Shown here one piece after another: positions 1 to 8,158 of a stretch of DNA of 64,000 nucleotides. Every line of letters begins with the position of its first letter. Positions within the stretch are counted from its first letter, which is position 1. The position numbers and the translations under genes were made by a program. The notes beneath the pieces are model-generated. The model was not told where the DNA came from. It saw nothing but the letters and a program-made list of their open reading frames with translations, and did no database searches. Source of the DNA: Pontibacter fetidus (GTDB lineage: Bacteria; Bacteroidota; Bacteroidia; Cytophagales; Hymenobacteraceae); assembly GCF_010119545.1 (NCBI RefSeq), contig NZ_JAAEAA010000008.1:1-64000 (forward strand). The letters are read 5' to 3'.

Positions 1-286
1 GATTATAGGGGTGTTATTCAGGGCCAAAATGCCAATTGTTAGCCAGTTTTAAATTCACCCGCTAATGCAAACACCCCTCTGCGCTCCCCTCAAGGGGAGA
101 ATTTGCTAGAACTTAACGGCCCTGCCTTCAAAGGGGGACTTGCTGCCATTTTATAGTTGTAGTTCTAGTTTTATAGTTCACGATATTGATCAGGACAGGT
201 TTACCTGTTCCTACGGAATTACAACCACGACAAAGCGATGCAACTATAGCTGTAGCGATAACTATAGTTTAGCTATCGAACTCATA
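1..286. other. Intergenic, no gene recognised
   Basis: I see no convincing coding region here. The stretch holds short C-rich/G-rich complementary tracts (around 75-100 and 120-137) of the kind often dispersed in Bacteroidota spacers, and several copies of the TATAGTT/AACTATAG word, for example at 242-249 and 260-269. Short open frames exist but have no recognisable product, composition or start context. Confidence 0.5.
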
Positions 287-470
287 TCAGTCTTTGGGTT
301 GAGCGCCTTTGAGTTGTTGCGGTGGCGTGAGCCAATCCGACGCAGGAGGATAGCAAGAAGGCAGCAGCGCGATGCCCGAAGACGGGGCCTCCCGGCCGTG
401 AGGGAACCAAGTTGGATTGAAACGATAGGCAAGTAGAGCTCCCAGGATTAGAGGAAACTTTGGAAGGATA
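287..470. other. GC-rich structured element (candidate ncRNA or dispersed repeat)
   Basis: This block is clearly GC-richer than the AT-rich spacer around it and is full of short complementary pairs: GCGT/ACGC near 325-344, GCCC/GGGC near 374-390, CCTC/GAGG near 389-404, and CCA/TGG near 407-417. It lies downstream of the 3' end of the BNR-repeat lipoprotein gene. Open frames cross it but give Arg-rich, low-complexity peptides, so I do not call a protein. It could be a small structured RNA or a dispersed non-coding repeat; a genome-wide comparison would be needed to choose. Confidence 0.35.
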
Positions 471-507
471 GCTTGGTTAAAGTGCCAACTATAGCAACAA
501 AGAACAA

Positions 508-1773
508 TTAAATCCTTGGCCTTACCAGCTGCCACCAAACTTCATTGCCCTTCTCCTTCTTTATAGTATAGGCAACCAGCAAATCCTTATCATCTATAGT
601 TGTGATGACCGGGTACACGGCACTTCCGTTGGCTTCTGTGAGTTGTGTGGTTTTTAAATGAGCGCCGTTGTCGTTTCTTATCTGTAAGCCTATGTAATTA
701 TTTGGTTTGGTGCTATCATTGCCGCGTTCGTCCCAGACTACGGCCAATTTACCGTTGTTAAAGGTGCTTAGCTGTGGATGCCGGGCGGCGGGTGCGTTGC
801 TGATCGTTTCGCGGGGAGTAAATGATTTACCTGCTTCTTTCTGGCTATAGTATACGCCACTTCCACCACCCATTGTAAACCAGGCATAATGCATCCCGAA
901 TTTGTTTGAAACCATAGCCGGACCTGTATGCGGGCAACCATCTATCACCCAGTTATCGGCGCTGATGCGCTCGGGCTTGGCAAACGATTTCCCCCCATCC
1001 ACAGAAACCAAATGCATCATGTCGCGGATGCTGTCGTTTAAAATGCCGCGGTAGGCTACGTGCAGTTGTTGCTGCGCATCCAGATACAGATCAGTGCGGC
1101 AGCATTGGCATAGTTGCGTATCAATTACCATCTCGCCTACAAAACCCTTGCGGCCGTTGGTGCTGGCAAAGTATAAACTGGAACCCTCCTTGTCTGTATT
1201 TTTGCGCGAGTCGAGCCAGATAGCACCTACTTCGCCGTTAGGTAGCACTTCCATGTCAAAATAACGTTCGTCAATGCTGTTTATAGTGTCTTCGGCTAGC
1301 TGCTTTGCCTCGGTCCAGCTCTTACCACCATCAAACGACTGCGTGTAAAAAACCAAACCAGCATAACTGTTCTTCGGGTTTGGGTTGCTTACCGGGAACA
1401 TCGCAATGATATCGCCATTCTTTCTGAAAAGGATCTTGGGCAGGTTCTCGTCGTGCGGATGCACCGCGCTGGTGGTTGGTATCGTTTGCGCTTCCCCAAA
1501 TGTTTTTCCACCGTCTCCGGATACAGCATATTTCATCAGGAAATTACCCGTCGTATCTATGGCTTGCACCCAGCTTAGCACCGTATTTCCATTTTCATCT
1601 TTTGTCAGGTAAGGGCACGAAGCAGTCAGGCCGTCATCTGAAATACGGACAGGCACAGCCGGAGCTGCGGTACTAGTAGCCTTTTCTTTCTCTGATGCGT
1701 GATTGGTGCAACCCGTAACTATAAACAGCAAGGCCAGGAAGCAGGTGTAAATTATATTGAATGAGCGTGTCAT
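508..1773 (-). CDS. BNR/Asp-box repeat lipoprotein (sialidase-superfamily beta-propeller)
   Basis: A 421-residue exported lipoprotein: the N-terminus ends in a lipobox-like TGC near residue 22, predicting lipid anchoring. At least three Asp-box motifs of the type S.DGGKTF/W are visible (near residues 85, 145 and 255), which mark BNR-repeat six-bladed propellers of the sialidase superfamily. A Cys cluster CQCC lies near residues 221-224, unusual for a simple glycosidase and possibly metal-related. It follows the TonB-dependent receptor gene by 21 bp on the same strand, so the two are almost certainly cotranscribed. Family membership does not prove sialidase activity; a surface-exposed accessory binding protein for the receptor is as likely. 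Fold call is firm, function open. Confidence 0.75.
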   Translation of the reverse strand: MTRSFNIIYTCFLALLFIVTGCTNHASEKEKATSTAAPAVPVRISDDGLTASCPYLTKDENGNTVLSWVQAIDTTGNFLMKYAVSGDGGKTFGEAQTIPTTSAVHPHDENLPKILFRKNGDIIAMFPVSNPNPKNSYAGLVFYTQSFDGGKSWTEAKQLAEDTINSIDERYFDMEVLPNGEVGAIWLDSRKNTDKEGSSLYFASTNGRKGFVGEMVIDTQLCQCCRTDLYLDAQQQLHVAYRGILNDSIRDMMHLVSVDGGKSFAKPERISADNWVIDGCPHTGPAMVSNKFGMHYAWFTMGGGSGVYYSQKEAGKSFTPRETISNAPAARHPQLSTFNNGKLAVVWDERGNDSTKPNNYIGLQIRNDNGAHLKTTQLTEANGSAVYPVITTIDDKDLLVAYTIKKEKGNEVWWQLVRPRI

Positions 1774-1794
1774 GATCTGTGCGGGTTTTATAGT

Positions 1795-4086
1795 CTACTT
1801 AGCCTTTTCTCCAAACGTATAGCCTATGCCAACGTGTATAGTGCGGGGTGCACCCTGTCGGTAGCTTTTGCCCCAGGCATTTTTATCGACGGTTGTTGCG
1901 TATAGTTGGTTGGTCATGTTCAGGAGGTTGGTCCATAGTTCCAGACCATTTTTGCTGTAGCCGATGCGTGCGTTCAGCAGGTCGTAGCCGTTATATTTTT
2001 CGGAGTTAACGGCATCCAGGTAATAGCTGCCCATGTGCTGCCACTCCAGGCCCAGGCGCAGTCCTTTTATAGTTGTTGGCTTAAAGCAAACTTCCGTGTT
2101 ACTTATAAAACGAGGCGCTGTGGCCATTTCTTTGCCGCTAAACTCAGTTCCTTTTTCGGTGTAGTCGATGTACGTATGTTTGGCATTGGTACCACTAAAC
2201 CGGAAGTTCAAGGTTTCGGTAGGGGCATATTTTAAGGTATATTCCAGGCCACGGTGGCGGGTTCGGCCTGCATTCTGGTTCTCATAAGAGTTGTCTTCCA
2301 GTTTTACATTCACAATTTCGTTGCGGCCATCCAGTTGGTATACACTCACATCCAGGTAGCCTTTGGCATCGGCAAAGCTAATCCAGCCACCTACTTCGTA
2401 GTTGTTATAGTTGGCCGGCTTCAGGGTTGGCACCTGCACGCCACGGTATAGTTCGGTAATTTGCGGTGGCGTAAAACCTACGCTATAGTTGCTGTACGCG
2501 CCCATACCTTTGCCCAGGTCATAAGTTAAACCAAGTTTAGGCGTCAGGCTTTTGAAACCGTTTTTTTCATCAGGAGCGCCGGTATAAGCGCCCGGCTCCA
2601 GGTGGTTATCAAAACTATAGTCTAAGCGGTCGTAACGCAGGGCGGCAACAGCTTTCAGTTTTTCCAGCGGGTTTAGTTCTAACTGGGTGTAAGCTGCGGT
2701 GTTTATCAGGTCCACGTTATAATTGGTCAGCAAGGTGCCGGTGTGGCTATAGTTGGTATACTTTCCGGTTTCGGAGCGGTCAATATCAATCAGTTCTGCA
2801 TGGTAAGTAGCAGGGCTATAGTCTGCACTTAAACCACTAATAAGTTGCGCATTCAGAAACGGGAACATGACTTTGTGCTGCGCGATCAAACCGAAACTCT
2901 GGAAAGCGTCTTCATTCAGTTCTCCCTTCGCTTTCAGGGGATTATCCTTTACATTTTTGATGGCATAAAAAGGGTTCTGGCCGATGGCGTTATTGCGATA
3001 AAAGGCGGTTACCTGTGTGCTGTGCTGTGTGTTCCAGGTTTGCTCCAGGGTGGTTCTAACCCGCAGCGCATTTACTTTGCGGTAAGTAAAAGTGTGCAGG
3101 CTGCTATACTCTTTGCTGTAAAAACGGGTGCTGTCAAGGCCACCGGTCTGGTCGGTTTTATAATCTATCAGGCTGGCCGAAGTGATCAGTTTTGTAGATG
3201 GGTTAAAACTATAGTCTGCCCGCAGGGTAAGTGCCAGTTTATCGAAATCGCTGTGCTCAATTATACCATTTCGTTGCGCGGCATAGTAGCCAGCCACATA
3301 CACGCCCAGTTTACCAATTGTATTTGATGCGCTGAAATCGGTTCGGCGATAGCCTTTATCGCTGCTTTCGGCTTGTACTTTGGCCGTAAAAACCTGTGCG
3401 GGTGCCTGTGTTATAAAGTTAATGGCGCCGCCAATGGCTTCACTGCCGTATAACGAGGATGCCGGCCCACGGATTACCTCTATGTTGCGAAGCGCACCCA
3501 TGTTAATTTCTATCAGCGCGTTGTGGTTAAAGTCGCCGGTCGCCCGGATCGGAATACCATCCTCTAAGTATAAAAACAAGCTTTTGTAGCCAATCGGTTG
3601 GCGGATGGCCATGGTGTGCTGCTCGTTGCCCAGGTTTACCATATACACGCCGCTTACTTTGTTCAGTACCTGCTCCAGCGATACAGCTTTCGTTTCCAGC
3701 AACACTTCTTTTGAAATGGCACTGATAGCAACCGGCGTTTCGGTGCGCACGGCCGCCTCACGGCTGGCTGACACAACCACCTGGTTTAACTGGTTGGCAG
3801 ACGGTTGTAGTTGTACGAACACATCACCGTTTTTCAGCGACTTCTTCTGGGCATCGTAGCCAATGTAAGAGAATACCAAAGAGTCGGAAGCTATAGTTGC
3901 AGGCAGGTTAAACTTACCATCGGCCCCGGTTATAGTTCCGGTTTTGGATTGGGTGGTGCGTATGGTAACACCGTAAAGTGGTTCTTTTGTTAAGGCATCA
4001 ATTACCTGCCCTTTGGTTATAGTTTGGGCATAGGTAGTGTGGCATAGTGCCAGCAGGCACATAACACAGGTTAGCAGACTTCTCAT
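1795..4086 (-). CDS. TonB-dependent outer-membrane receptor with carboxypeptidase-regulatory-like domain
   Basis: A 763-residue protein with a Sec signal peptide ending at ...TTYAQ (residue about 21), a CarboxypepD_reg-like beta-sandwich (about 22-105), a plug domain (about 110-235, with the typical IEVIRGPASSLYGSEAIGG stretch) and a 22-strand-type barrel ending in an aromatic-rich terminus (IGYTFGEKAK). This is a high-affinity importer energised by TonB-ExbBD. Its substrate is not readable from sequence. It lies between a small Cys protein and a BNR lipoprotein in one operon, and the promoter upstream of that operon carries the same tandem Crp/Fnr-type boxes as the NO and N2O reductase genes, so I infer a role in supplying a cofactor, perhaps copper, for denitrification. 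Confidence 0.88.
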   Translation of the reverse strand: MRSLLTCVMCLLALCHTTYAQTITKGQVIDALTKEPLYGVTIRTTQSKTGTITGADGKFNLPATIASDSLVFSYIGYDAQKKSLKNGDVFVQLQPSANQLNQVVVSASREAAVRTETPVAISAISKEVLLETKAVSLEQVLNKVSGVYMVNLGNEQHTMAIRQPIGYKSLFLYLEDGIPIRATGDFNHNALIEINMGALRNIEVIRGPASSLYGSEAIGGAINFITQAPAQVFTAKVQAESSDKGYRRTDFSASNTIGKLGVYVAGYYAAQRNGIIEHSDFDKLALTLRADYSFNPSTKLITSASLIDYKTDQTGGLDSTRFYSKEYSSLHTFTYRKVNALRVRTTLEQTWNTQHSTQVTAFYRNNAIGQNPFYAIKNVKDNPLKAKGELNEDAFQSFGLIAQHKVMFPFLNAQLISGLSADYSPATYHAELIDIDRSETGKYTNYSHTGTLLTNYNVDLINTAAYTQLELNPLEKLKAVAALRYDRLDYSFDNHLEPGAYTGAPDEKNGFKSLTPKLGLTYDLGKGMGAYSNYSVGFTPPQITELYRGVQVPTLKPANYNNYEVGGWISFADAKGYLDVSVYQLDGRNEIVNVKLEDNSYENQNAGRTRHRGLEYTLKYAPTETLNFRFSGTNAKHTYIDYTEKGTEFSGKEMATAPRFISNTEVCFKPTTIKGLRLGLEWQHMGSYYLDAVNSEKYNGYDLLNARIGYSKNGLELWTNLLNMTNQLYATTVDKNAWGKSYRQGAPRTIHVGIGYTFGEKAK

Positions 4087-4186
4087 GGAAGTAAAAATTT
4101 ATAGTTTATCAGATTTTAAAAGTGCGCAACAGTAGCGGCTGCAGGTAAAAACCCATGCCTGACCTGGCGGCGCAAACGCCAACTGC

Positions 4187-4564
4187 TTAAACTATAAACC
4201 GAGGAGGATGGAAAATGCTATGATACGTAACAGAACGGTAAGCGCAACTATAAACTGATGGGTAGGAAACCATGGTTGCAAAACGGCGGGCACTGAAAGC
4301 AAACATGCACTGGTAAAACAGGTTGACTTGTACTTCCTGTTTCTGGCCGCGCTCATTGGCCTGTTTGTCGGAGTCGTGCTGGGCTTTCAGTTTTTTGGTG
4401 AGGTGGCACTTGCCTTCGCATTTCAGTTCGGGCTTGTCGCGGTTAATGCACAAAAACTCCATGATATACGCCTTGTTCGCCTGGTAATCTGCCAGCACTA
4501 CTACCTTACTGAAGGTTTGCAGCAGTATCACGGCGATAAGCGATATAACAAAGATGTTTTTCAT
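4187..4564 (-). CDS. Small Cys-containing membrane-anchored protein, unknown function
   Basis: A 125-residue protein with one N-terminal hydrophobic segment (residues 4-24), then a conserved-looking patch with Cys39, Cys49 and Cys53 followed by His54 (C-x9-C-x3-CH). Small proteins of this style occur next to TonB-dependent receptors in Bacteroidota; I know no assigned function. Cys/His spacing would suit metal handling or redox but this is inference. The C-terminal third is rich in Ser, Tyr and aromatic residues. It is the first gene of a three-gene operon with the TonB receptor (100 bp downstream) and BNR lipoprotein, under a promoter at 4623-4687. Confidence 0.65.
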   Translation of the reverse strand: MKNIFVISLIAVILLQTFSKVVVLADYQANKAYIMEFLCINRDKPELKCEGKCHLTKKLKAQHDSDKQANERGQKQEVQVNLFYQCMFAFSARRFATMVSYPSVYSCAYRSVTYHSIFHPPRFIV

Positions 4565-4622
4565 GGTTTACCCTGGTAGCAAGGCAAGCCACTGTCATCC
4601 GTACAGTTCTGCCTTTACGTTA

Positions 4623-4687
4623 CAAAAGTAGACCGCAATGCTCCGCTAAATAATGACCTGCATCAATTATATGGCTGATCTTTATCA
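4623..4687 (-). promoter_or_regulatory. Promoter with tandem Crp/Fnr-type boxes for the TonB/BNR operon
   Basis: Reading the minus strand, a consensus -7 element TACTTTTG lies at 4630-4623. A palindrome TGATGCAGGTCA (4665-4654, centre 4659.5) sits 29.5 bp upstream of its 5' end, and a second, perfect palindrome TGATAAAGATCA (4687-4676, centre 4681.5) exactly 22 bp further. The distal box begins just after the corA stop codon. With a start site around 4618 the boxes are near -41.5 and -63.5, the classic class II plus class I activator geometry of the Crp/Fnr family. The same arrangement is found before norZ, ric/nrdJ, norC and the nos operon. Confidence 0.72.
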
Positions 4688-4688
4688 A

Positions 4689-5627
4689 TTAAAGCCAGCC
4701 TTTGCGCCGGAACCAGACATATACCACCAGCGTGATCAGGGCCATCATGCCTAACACTACCGGGTACCCATACCAGGCGTGCAACTCGGGCATAAAATCG
4801 AAGTTCATGCCGTAAATACCAACTATAAACGTGAGCGGCATAAAGAACACCGAAAAGATGGTAAGCACGCGCATTACCTCATTGGTTTTCTGCGACGAGA
4901 GCGAGATGTAGGTATTAACAAGGTGGTTGGTACTATCGTTGAGCTCGTCGTAAAGCGTAATGAGGTGCACATACAGGTCCTGCAAATCTTGTAGTTCGGT
5001 GGAGGGCAGGTTTTGGAGGCGCAGGTTTGTAAGAATAACCTCCGAGAGTTGCAGCACCCTTTTTGAAACAGAAACTTTGCGCTTTAAATGGTAAAGGCCT
5101 TTGGTAAGTGAGCTGGGTTTGGTTTGCAGAAACGTTTTGGCTTCGTAATAATCCAGGTCGTTGGCCAGTTTAATGGCAGGCTCATCAAAAGTACGAAAAG
5201 CTGCCCGGACGATCTTACTGAGCAACCCTATAGGCGTTTTTAACAGGGCAGTGTCGATAAACTTTTCCCTGAGCTCAGCTATAAACGCAACGGGGTAACG
5301 GTGAATGGTGAGTATGAATTTATCCTTGTAAAAAACGGCTACTTTGTTGGTCAGTTCCTGTATGGTATCGGCTTCCAGGTGGGCTTTGTTGTCGTAAATG
5401 CGGGCAATAATAAAAACGATGTCGTTGGCAATTTCAAACTTTGGCAAATGCTCGGGTTGTAAACAATCGCGTACCGACGACGGGTGCAGGCCATACTTTT
5501 TTTCCAGTAGCTGTAGTTCTTCCGCCGAAGGATTTTCTACGTCTATCCATTCCCAGCCATACTTTTCAAAAGACAGCAAAGTTTGTTGCACAGGTAGTTT
5601 TTTAGAGTGATAGTTAGTATTTAACAA
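4689..5627 (-). CDS. corA: CorA-type Mg2+/Co2+ transporter
   Basis: A 312-residue CorA-family divalent cation channel. The C-terminus has the two transmembrane helices, with the signature YGMNFDFMPE after the first (about residues 270-285) and a basic C-terminal tail (RRKGWL), as expected for the pentameric Mg2+ channel of the inner membrane. The preceding 250 residues form the cytoplasmic funnel with long helical coiled segments. Length is normal for the family. It is a single gene: the next gene on the same strand upstream ends beyond a terminator hairpin, and downstream its 3' end abuts the tandem regulatory boxes of the TonB operon. Transported ion cannot be distinguished from sequence alone. 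Confidence 0.93.
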   Translation of the reverse strand: MLNTNYHSKKLPVQQTLLSFEKYGWEWIDVENPSAEELQLLEKKYGLHPSSVRDCLQPEHLPKFEIANDIVFIIARIYDNKAHLEADTIQELTNKVAVFYKDKFILTIHRYPVAFIAELREKFIDTALLKTPIGLLSKIVRAAFRTFDEPAIKLANDLDYYEAKTFLQTKPSSLTKGLYHLKRKVSVSKRVLQLSEVILTNLRLQNLPSTELQDLQDLYVHLITLYDELNDSTNHLVNTYISLSSQKTNEVMRVLTIFSVFFMPLTFIVGIYGMNFDFMPELHAWYGYPVVLGMMALITLVVYVWFRRKGWL

Positions 5628-5690
5628 TGGGTTTACGCAAGCTATAGTTTGGTGTTTGCCAGTACCCCACGGGTTAAACTATAAACCACT

Positions 5691-5731
5691 GCAAACTAAA
5701 GATCCGCCCGAACTATAGCCCGGGCGGATCC
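5691..5731 (-). terminator. Rho-independent-type terminator of the peptide transporter gene
   Basis: A perfect 10-bp inverted repeat GATCCGCCCG/CGGGCGGATC (5701-5710 and 5721-5730) with loop AACTATAGCC, followed on the minus strand by TTTAGTTTGC. It sits 30 bp after the stop codon of the POT transporter. The loop is itself a copy of the abundant AACTATAG word. Confidence 0.7.
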
Positions 5732-5760
5732 TGAAATACATTGCAACTGTAACTATAAAC

Positions 5761-7413
5761 TTAGCTTTTCCCGGTGTGCTCCTGCACAATCTGGCGCAGC
5801 CATTTCAGCATTAGGAAAATAGCGAAAGCCGCCAGTAACGAACCGGCACAGTTTACCAGGAAGAAGTACGCTTTATGGTCGTATTTATCCCACATACTGG
5901 CCAGCACGCCTGATAGTTTGTTACCAATAGAAGTCGCCAGGAACCAACCACCCATCATAAGCGCGGTTAAACGTGGCGGGCTCAGTTTTGAAACCAGCGA
6001 TAAGCCCATCGGGCTCAGGAAAAGCTCCCCTATCGTGATAACGGCATACGAACCAACCAGCCATAGCGCAGAGCTCTTTTCGGCACCATTCATGCTGGCA
6101 AATACAGCCCCAACCATCACCAGCGTACTCATGGCCGTAATTACCAAGCCCCACATAATTTTAGCAGGTGTAGAAGGCTCTTTGCCACGACGGCGCAGCA
6201 TAGTAAAGAACCATACTACCAGCGGCGTAAGTAAAATAACAAAGAACGGGTTGATGGACTGGAAAAGCTCCGTTGAAATAAGCGAGAGCGGTTTGCCCTC
6301 CTGCGGCCAGTCTTGCTTTGGCAGGTTATTCAGGTAAGGTGCCACGCCTTCTTTGGTTATAACTTTGCCTTCGGCATCGGTTCTTGCTCTAAAGTTCTGG
6401 TCGTAATCCGGAACGGTAGCCAGGCTCTGGTCTACATTCTGCACCATACCAATAGCGCCGGCCGGGCCGGTTAATCCTTCTGCCATTTCGCGGTCGGTGT
6501 AGTATTCAGCCCAGGTAGTTAGTGCCGTACCGTTCTGTTTAAATATCGCCCAGAAAACGATAACCACTGCAAAAATAGAGAGCAGCGCTGCAATTGGCCG
6601 TTTATCTTCTGCTGATGCCTTGGCCCAAAGCGAACCATAGAACACCATGATCGGAATAGCGCCGAAAATGAACGCATCTGTAGAGTTAGAACCGAAAATA
6701 TCGCCTGGTATAAGTACCCAGCCCAGCACGCCCGCAATTACAGCAGGTAAAATCACAATACCGAAAATGCGCATCAGTGGCATGTCGTTGGCAGCTACGG
6801 GTTTGCGCACGTCAGCTTCTTTGTAATGCTTGTTACCCAACCAGAAAATAAGTACACCTAATAACATACCCACGCCGGCAGCCGCAAATGCATAGCCCCA
6901 GCCATAGTTGTTACGCAGGTACGATGCCACAAACGGCGCAATAAAAGCACCCAGGTTTATACCCATGTAAAAGATGTTATAGCCGGTGTCTTTCTGGTCC
7001 TGGTACTCAGGTGTCGAGTATAAACCACCCAGCAACGTAGAAATGTTCGGCTTAAAGAAACCGTTTCCGATGATGATCAGGCCAAGCGATGCTACCATGG
7101 CCAGGTCTCCGGGAAGGGCAAGCCCAATGTAACCGATCGCCATCAGAATACCGCCTATCGAAATGGCCAGCCTGTACCCTAACACCCTGTCAGCAAGCAG
7201 GCCGCCCACAAAAGGAGTTAAGTATACAAACGCGATGAACGTACCGAAGATATCCGAGGCGTTTTCTTTTGATAAGCCAAGTCCGCCGTTCTGCGCATCG
7301 ATCATGTACAGGAAGAAGATGGCCAGCATCAGGTAGAAGCCAAAGCGCTCCCACATCTCGGAAAAGAACAGGTAGTAAAGTCCTTTAGGGTGTTTGGATT
7401 TAGTTGTAGACAT
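5761..7413 (-). CDS. Proton-dependent oligopeptide (POT/PTR) transporter
   Basis: A 12-14 TM major facilitator of the POT/PTR family, importing di- and tripeptides with protons. Family marks are visible: the GGLLADRVLGYR segment after TM2 (PTR2 signature 1) and FYMGINLGA in TM5 (signature 2, FYxxINxG), plus an early EMWERFGFY motif (E..ER type) near residue 20. I place the start at the ATG at 7413 (protein begins MSTTKSKHPKG); the frame is open 18 codons further upstream, but that segment is not family-like. A long loop between TMs around residues 310-380 is typical of Bacteroidota members. Single-gene unit ended by the hairpin at 5701-5730. Exact peptide specificity unknown. Confidence 0.92.
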   Translation of the reverse strand: MSTTKSKHPKGLYYLFFSEMWERFGFYLMLAIFFLYMIDAQNGGLGLSKENASDIFGTFIAFVYLTPFVGGLLADRVLGYRLAISIGGILMAIGYIGLALPGDLAMVASLGLIIIGNGFFKPNISTLLGGLYSTPEYQDQKDTGYNIFYMGINLGAFIAPFVASYLRNNYGWGYAFAAAGVGMLLGVLIFWLGNKHYKEADVRKPVAANDMPLMRIFGIVILPAVIAGVLGWVLIPGDIFGSNSTDAFIFGAIPIMVFYGSLWAKASAEDKRPIAALLSIFAVVIVFWAIFKQNGTALTTWAEYYTDREMAEGLTGPAGAIGMVQNVDQSLATVPDYDQNFRARTDAEGKVITKEGVAPYLNNLPKQDWPQEGKPLSLISTELFQSINPFFVILLTPLVVWFFTMLRRRGKEPSTPAKIMWGLVITAMSTLVMVGAVFASMNGAEKSSALWLVGSYAVITIGELFLSPMGLSLVSKLSPPRLTALMMGGWFLATSIGNKLSGVLASMWDKYDHKAYFFLVNCAGSLLAAFAIFLMLKWLRQIVQEHTGKS

Positions 7414-7633
7414 GAGGGTGTAGGTGTTATTGATGCTTGAAAATAAGCAGACTTTGGCAAGTGGCAAAATAAAAAGTGGTTTGCAGCGTAAATAAAGGCC
7501 ACTTAACGCCCCTAAACAAACTCACACTGAACTGCTTGCCGGCATCATTTTTAAAATCTTTTGCCCGAATTGTTGTTTTGGAAGTTACTACTCTATTCCT
7601 TTGCCGTCTTATTTAGCGACAGGTACAGATTTG

Positions 7634-7963
7634 ATGAAAATGCTGCGGGTTTGGTTGATAGTGCTTCTGTGCAGTGTACTGGCGTTGCCATTGCAGGCCA
7701 ATACGGCATTAAACACCACACAAGATATTTTGCAGCAGGCAGTTAGCGCAAACCAAGCATTACCTGCCCCCCTGTTTATACCAGCTGAAACTGTAACAAA
7801 CCCTGAAACTATAGCTGAACTGGAAAATAAAACAGCGGTGGCTTGTTACGAACTGCTTTTGCAACTATACTTTGAGGGAGCAAATGTCAAACCGCTGTTT
7901 TCTGGCACGGTGCCTGCCCATAATAGTAACGGCCTTCACACCATCCTAACTGCAGGCCCCTAA
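7634..7963 (+). CDS. Hypothetical small exported protein
   Basis: About 109 residues if started at the ATG at 7634 (MKMLRVWLIVL...), which gives a clean signal peptide (charged start, hydrophobic core, ALPLQA cleavage-like site near residue 22); the frame opens slightly earlier but without such an N-terminus. No domain is recognised; the mature part is rich in Ala, Thr, Pro and Leu with a single Cys. It lies 195 bp before kup on the same strand. Whether it is expressed is uncertain; the signal peptide is the only positive evidence. Confidence 0.42.
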   Translation: MKMLRVWLIVLLCSVLALPLQANTALNTTQDILQQAVSANQALPAPLFIPAETVTNPETIAELENKTAVACYELLLQLYFEGANVKPLFSGTVPAHNSNGLHTILTAGP

Positions 7964-8158
7964 CCTGCGTGCACACCCGCAACCCAACTTTACTAACTAT
8001 ACGCCTCTGCCGGCAATTGCGGCACCGAGTCACTACGCAAACTTATACTTTACCTGAACACTCAGATTTCTGAATTTTTACCGGCCATAAAACTTCGCTT
8101 ATTTTAAACTTATATGGCTCCTGAAACTGTTGTAGCTTGGCTTTTTATATAGTAATTA

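Noticed and set aside
405..425. TTGGATTGAAAC resembles the end of some CRISPR repeats
   Set aside because: Single copy, no array, no cas genes.
140..538. Short frames at the left edge on both strands
   Set aside because: Arg-rich or low-complexity products overlapping the structured block, with no domain or start signal.
2845..3327. 160-codon plus-strand frame inside the TonB receptor gene
   Set aside because: Shadow of the minus-strand coding sequence; no domain.
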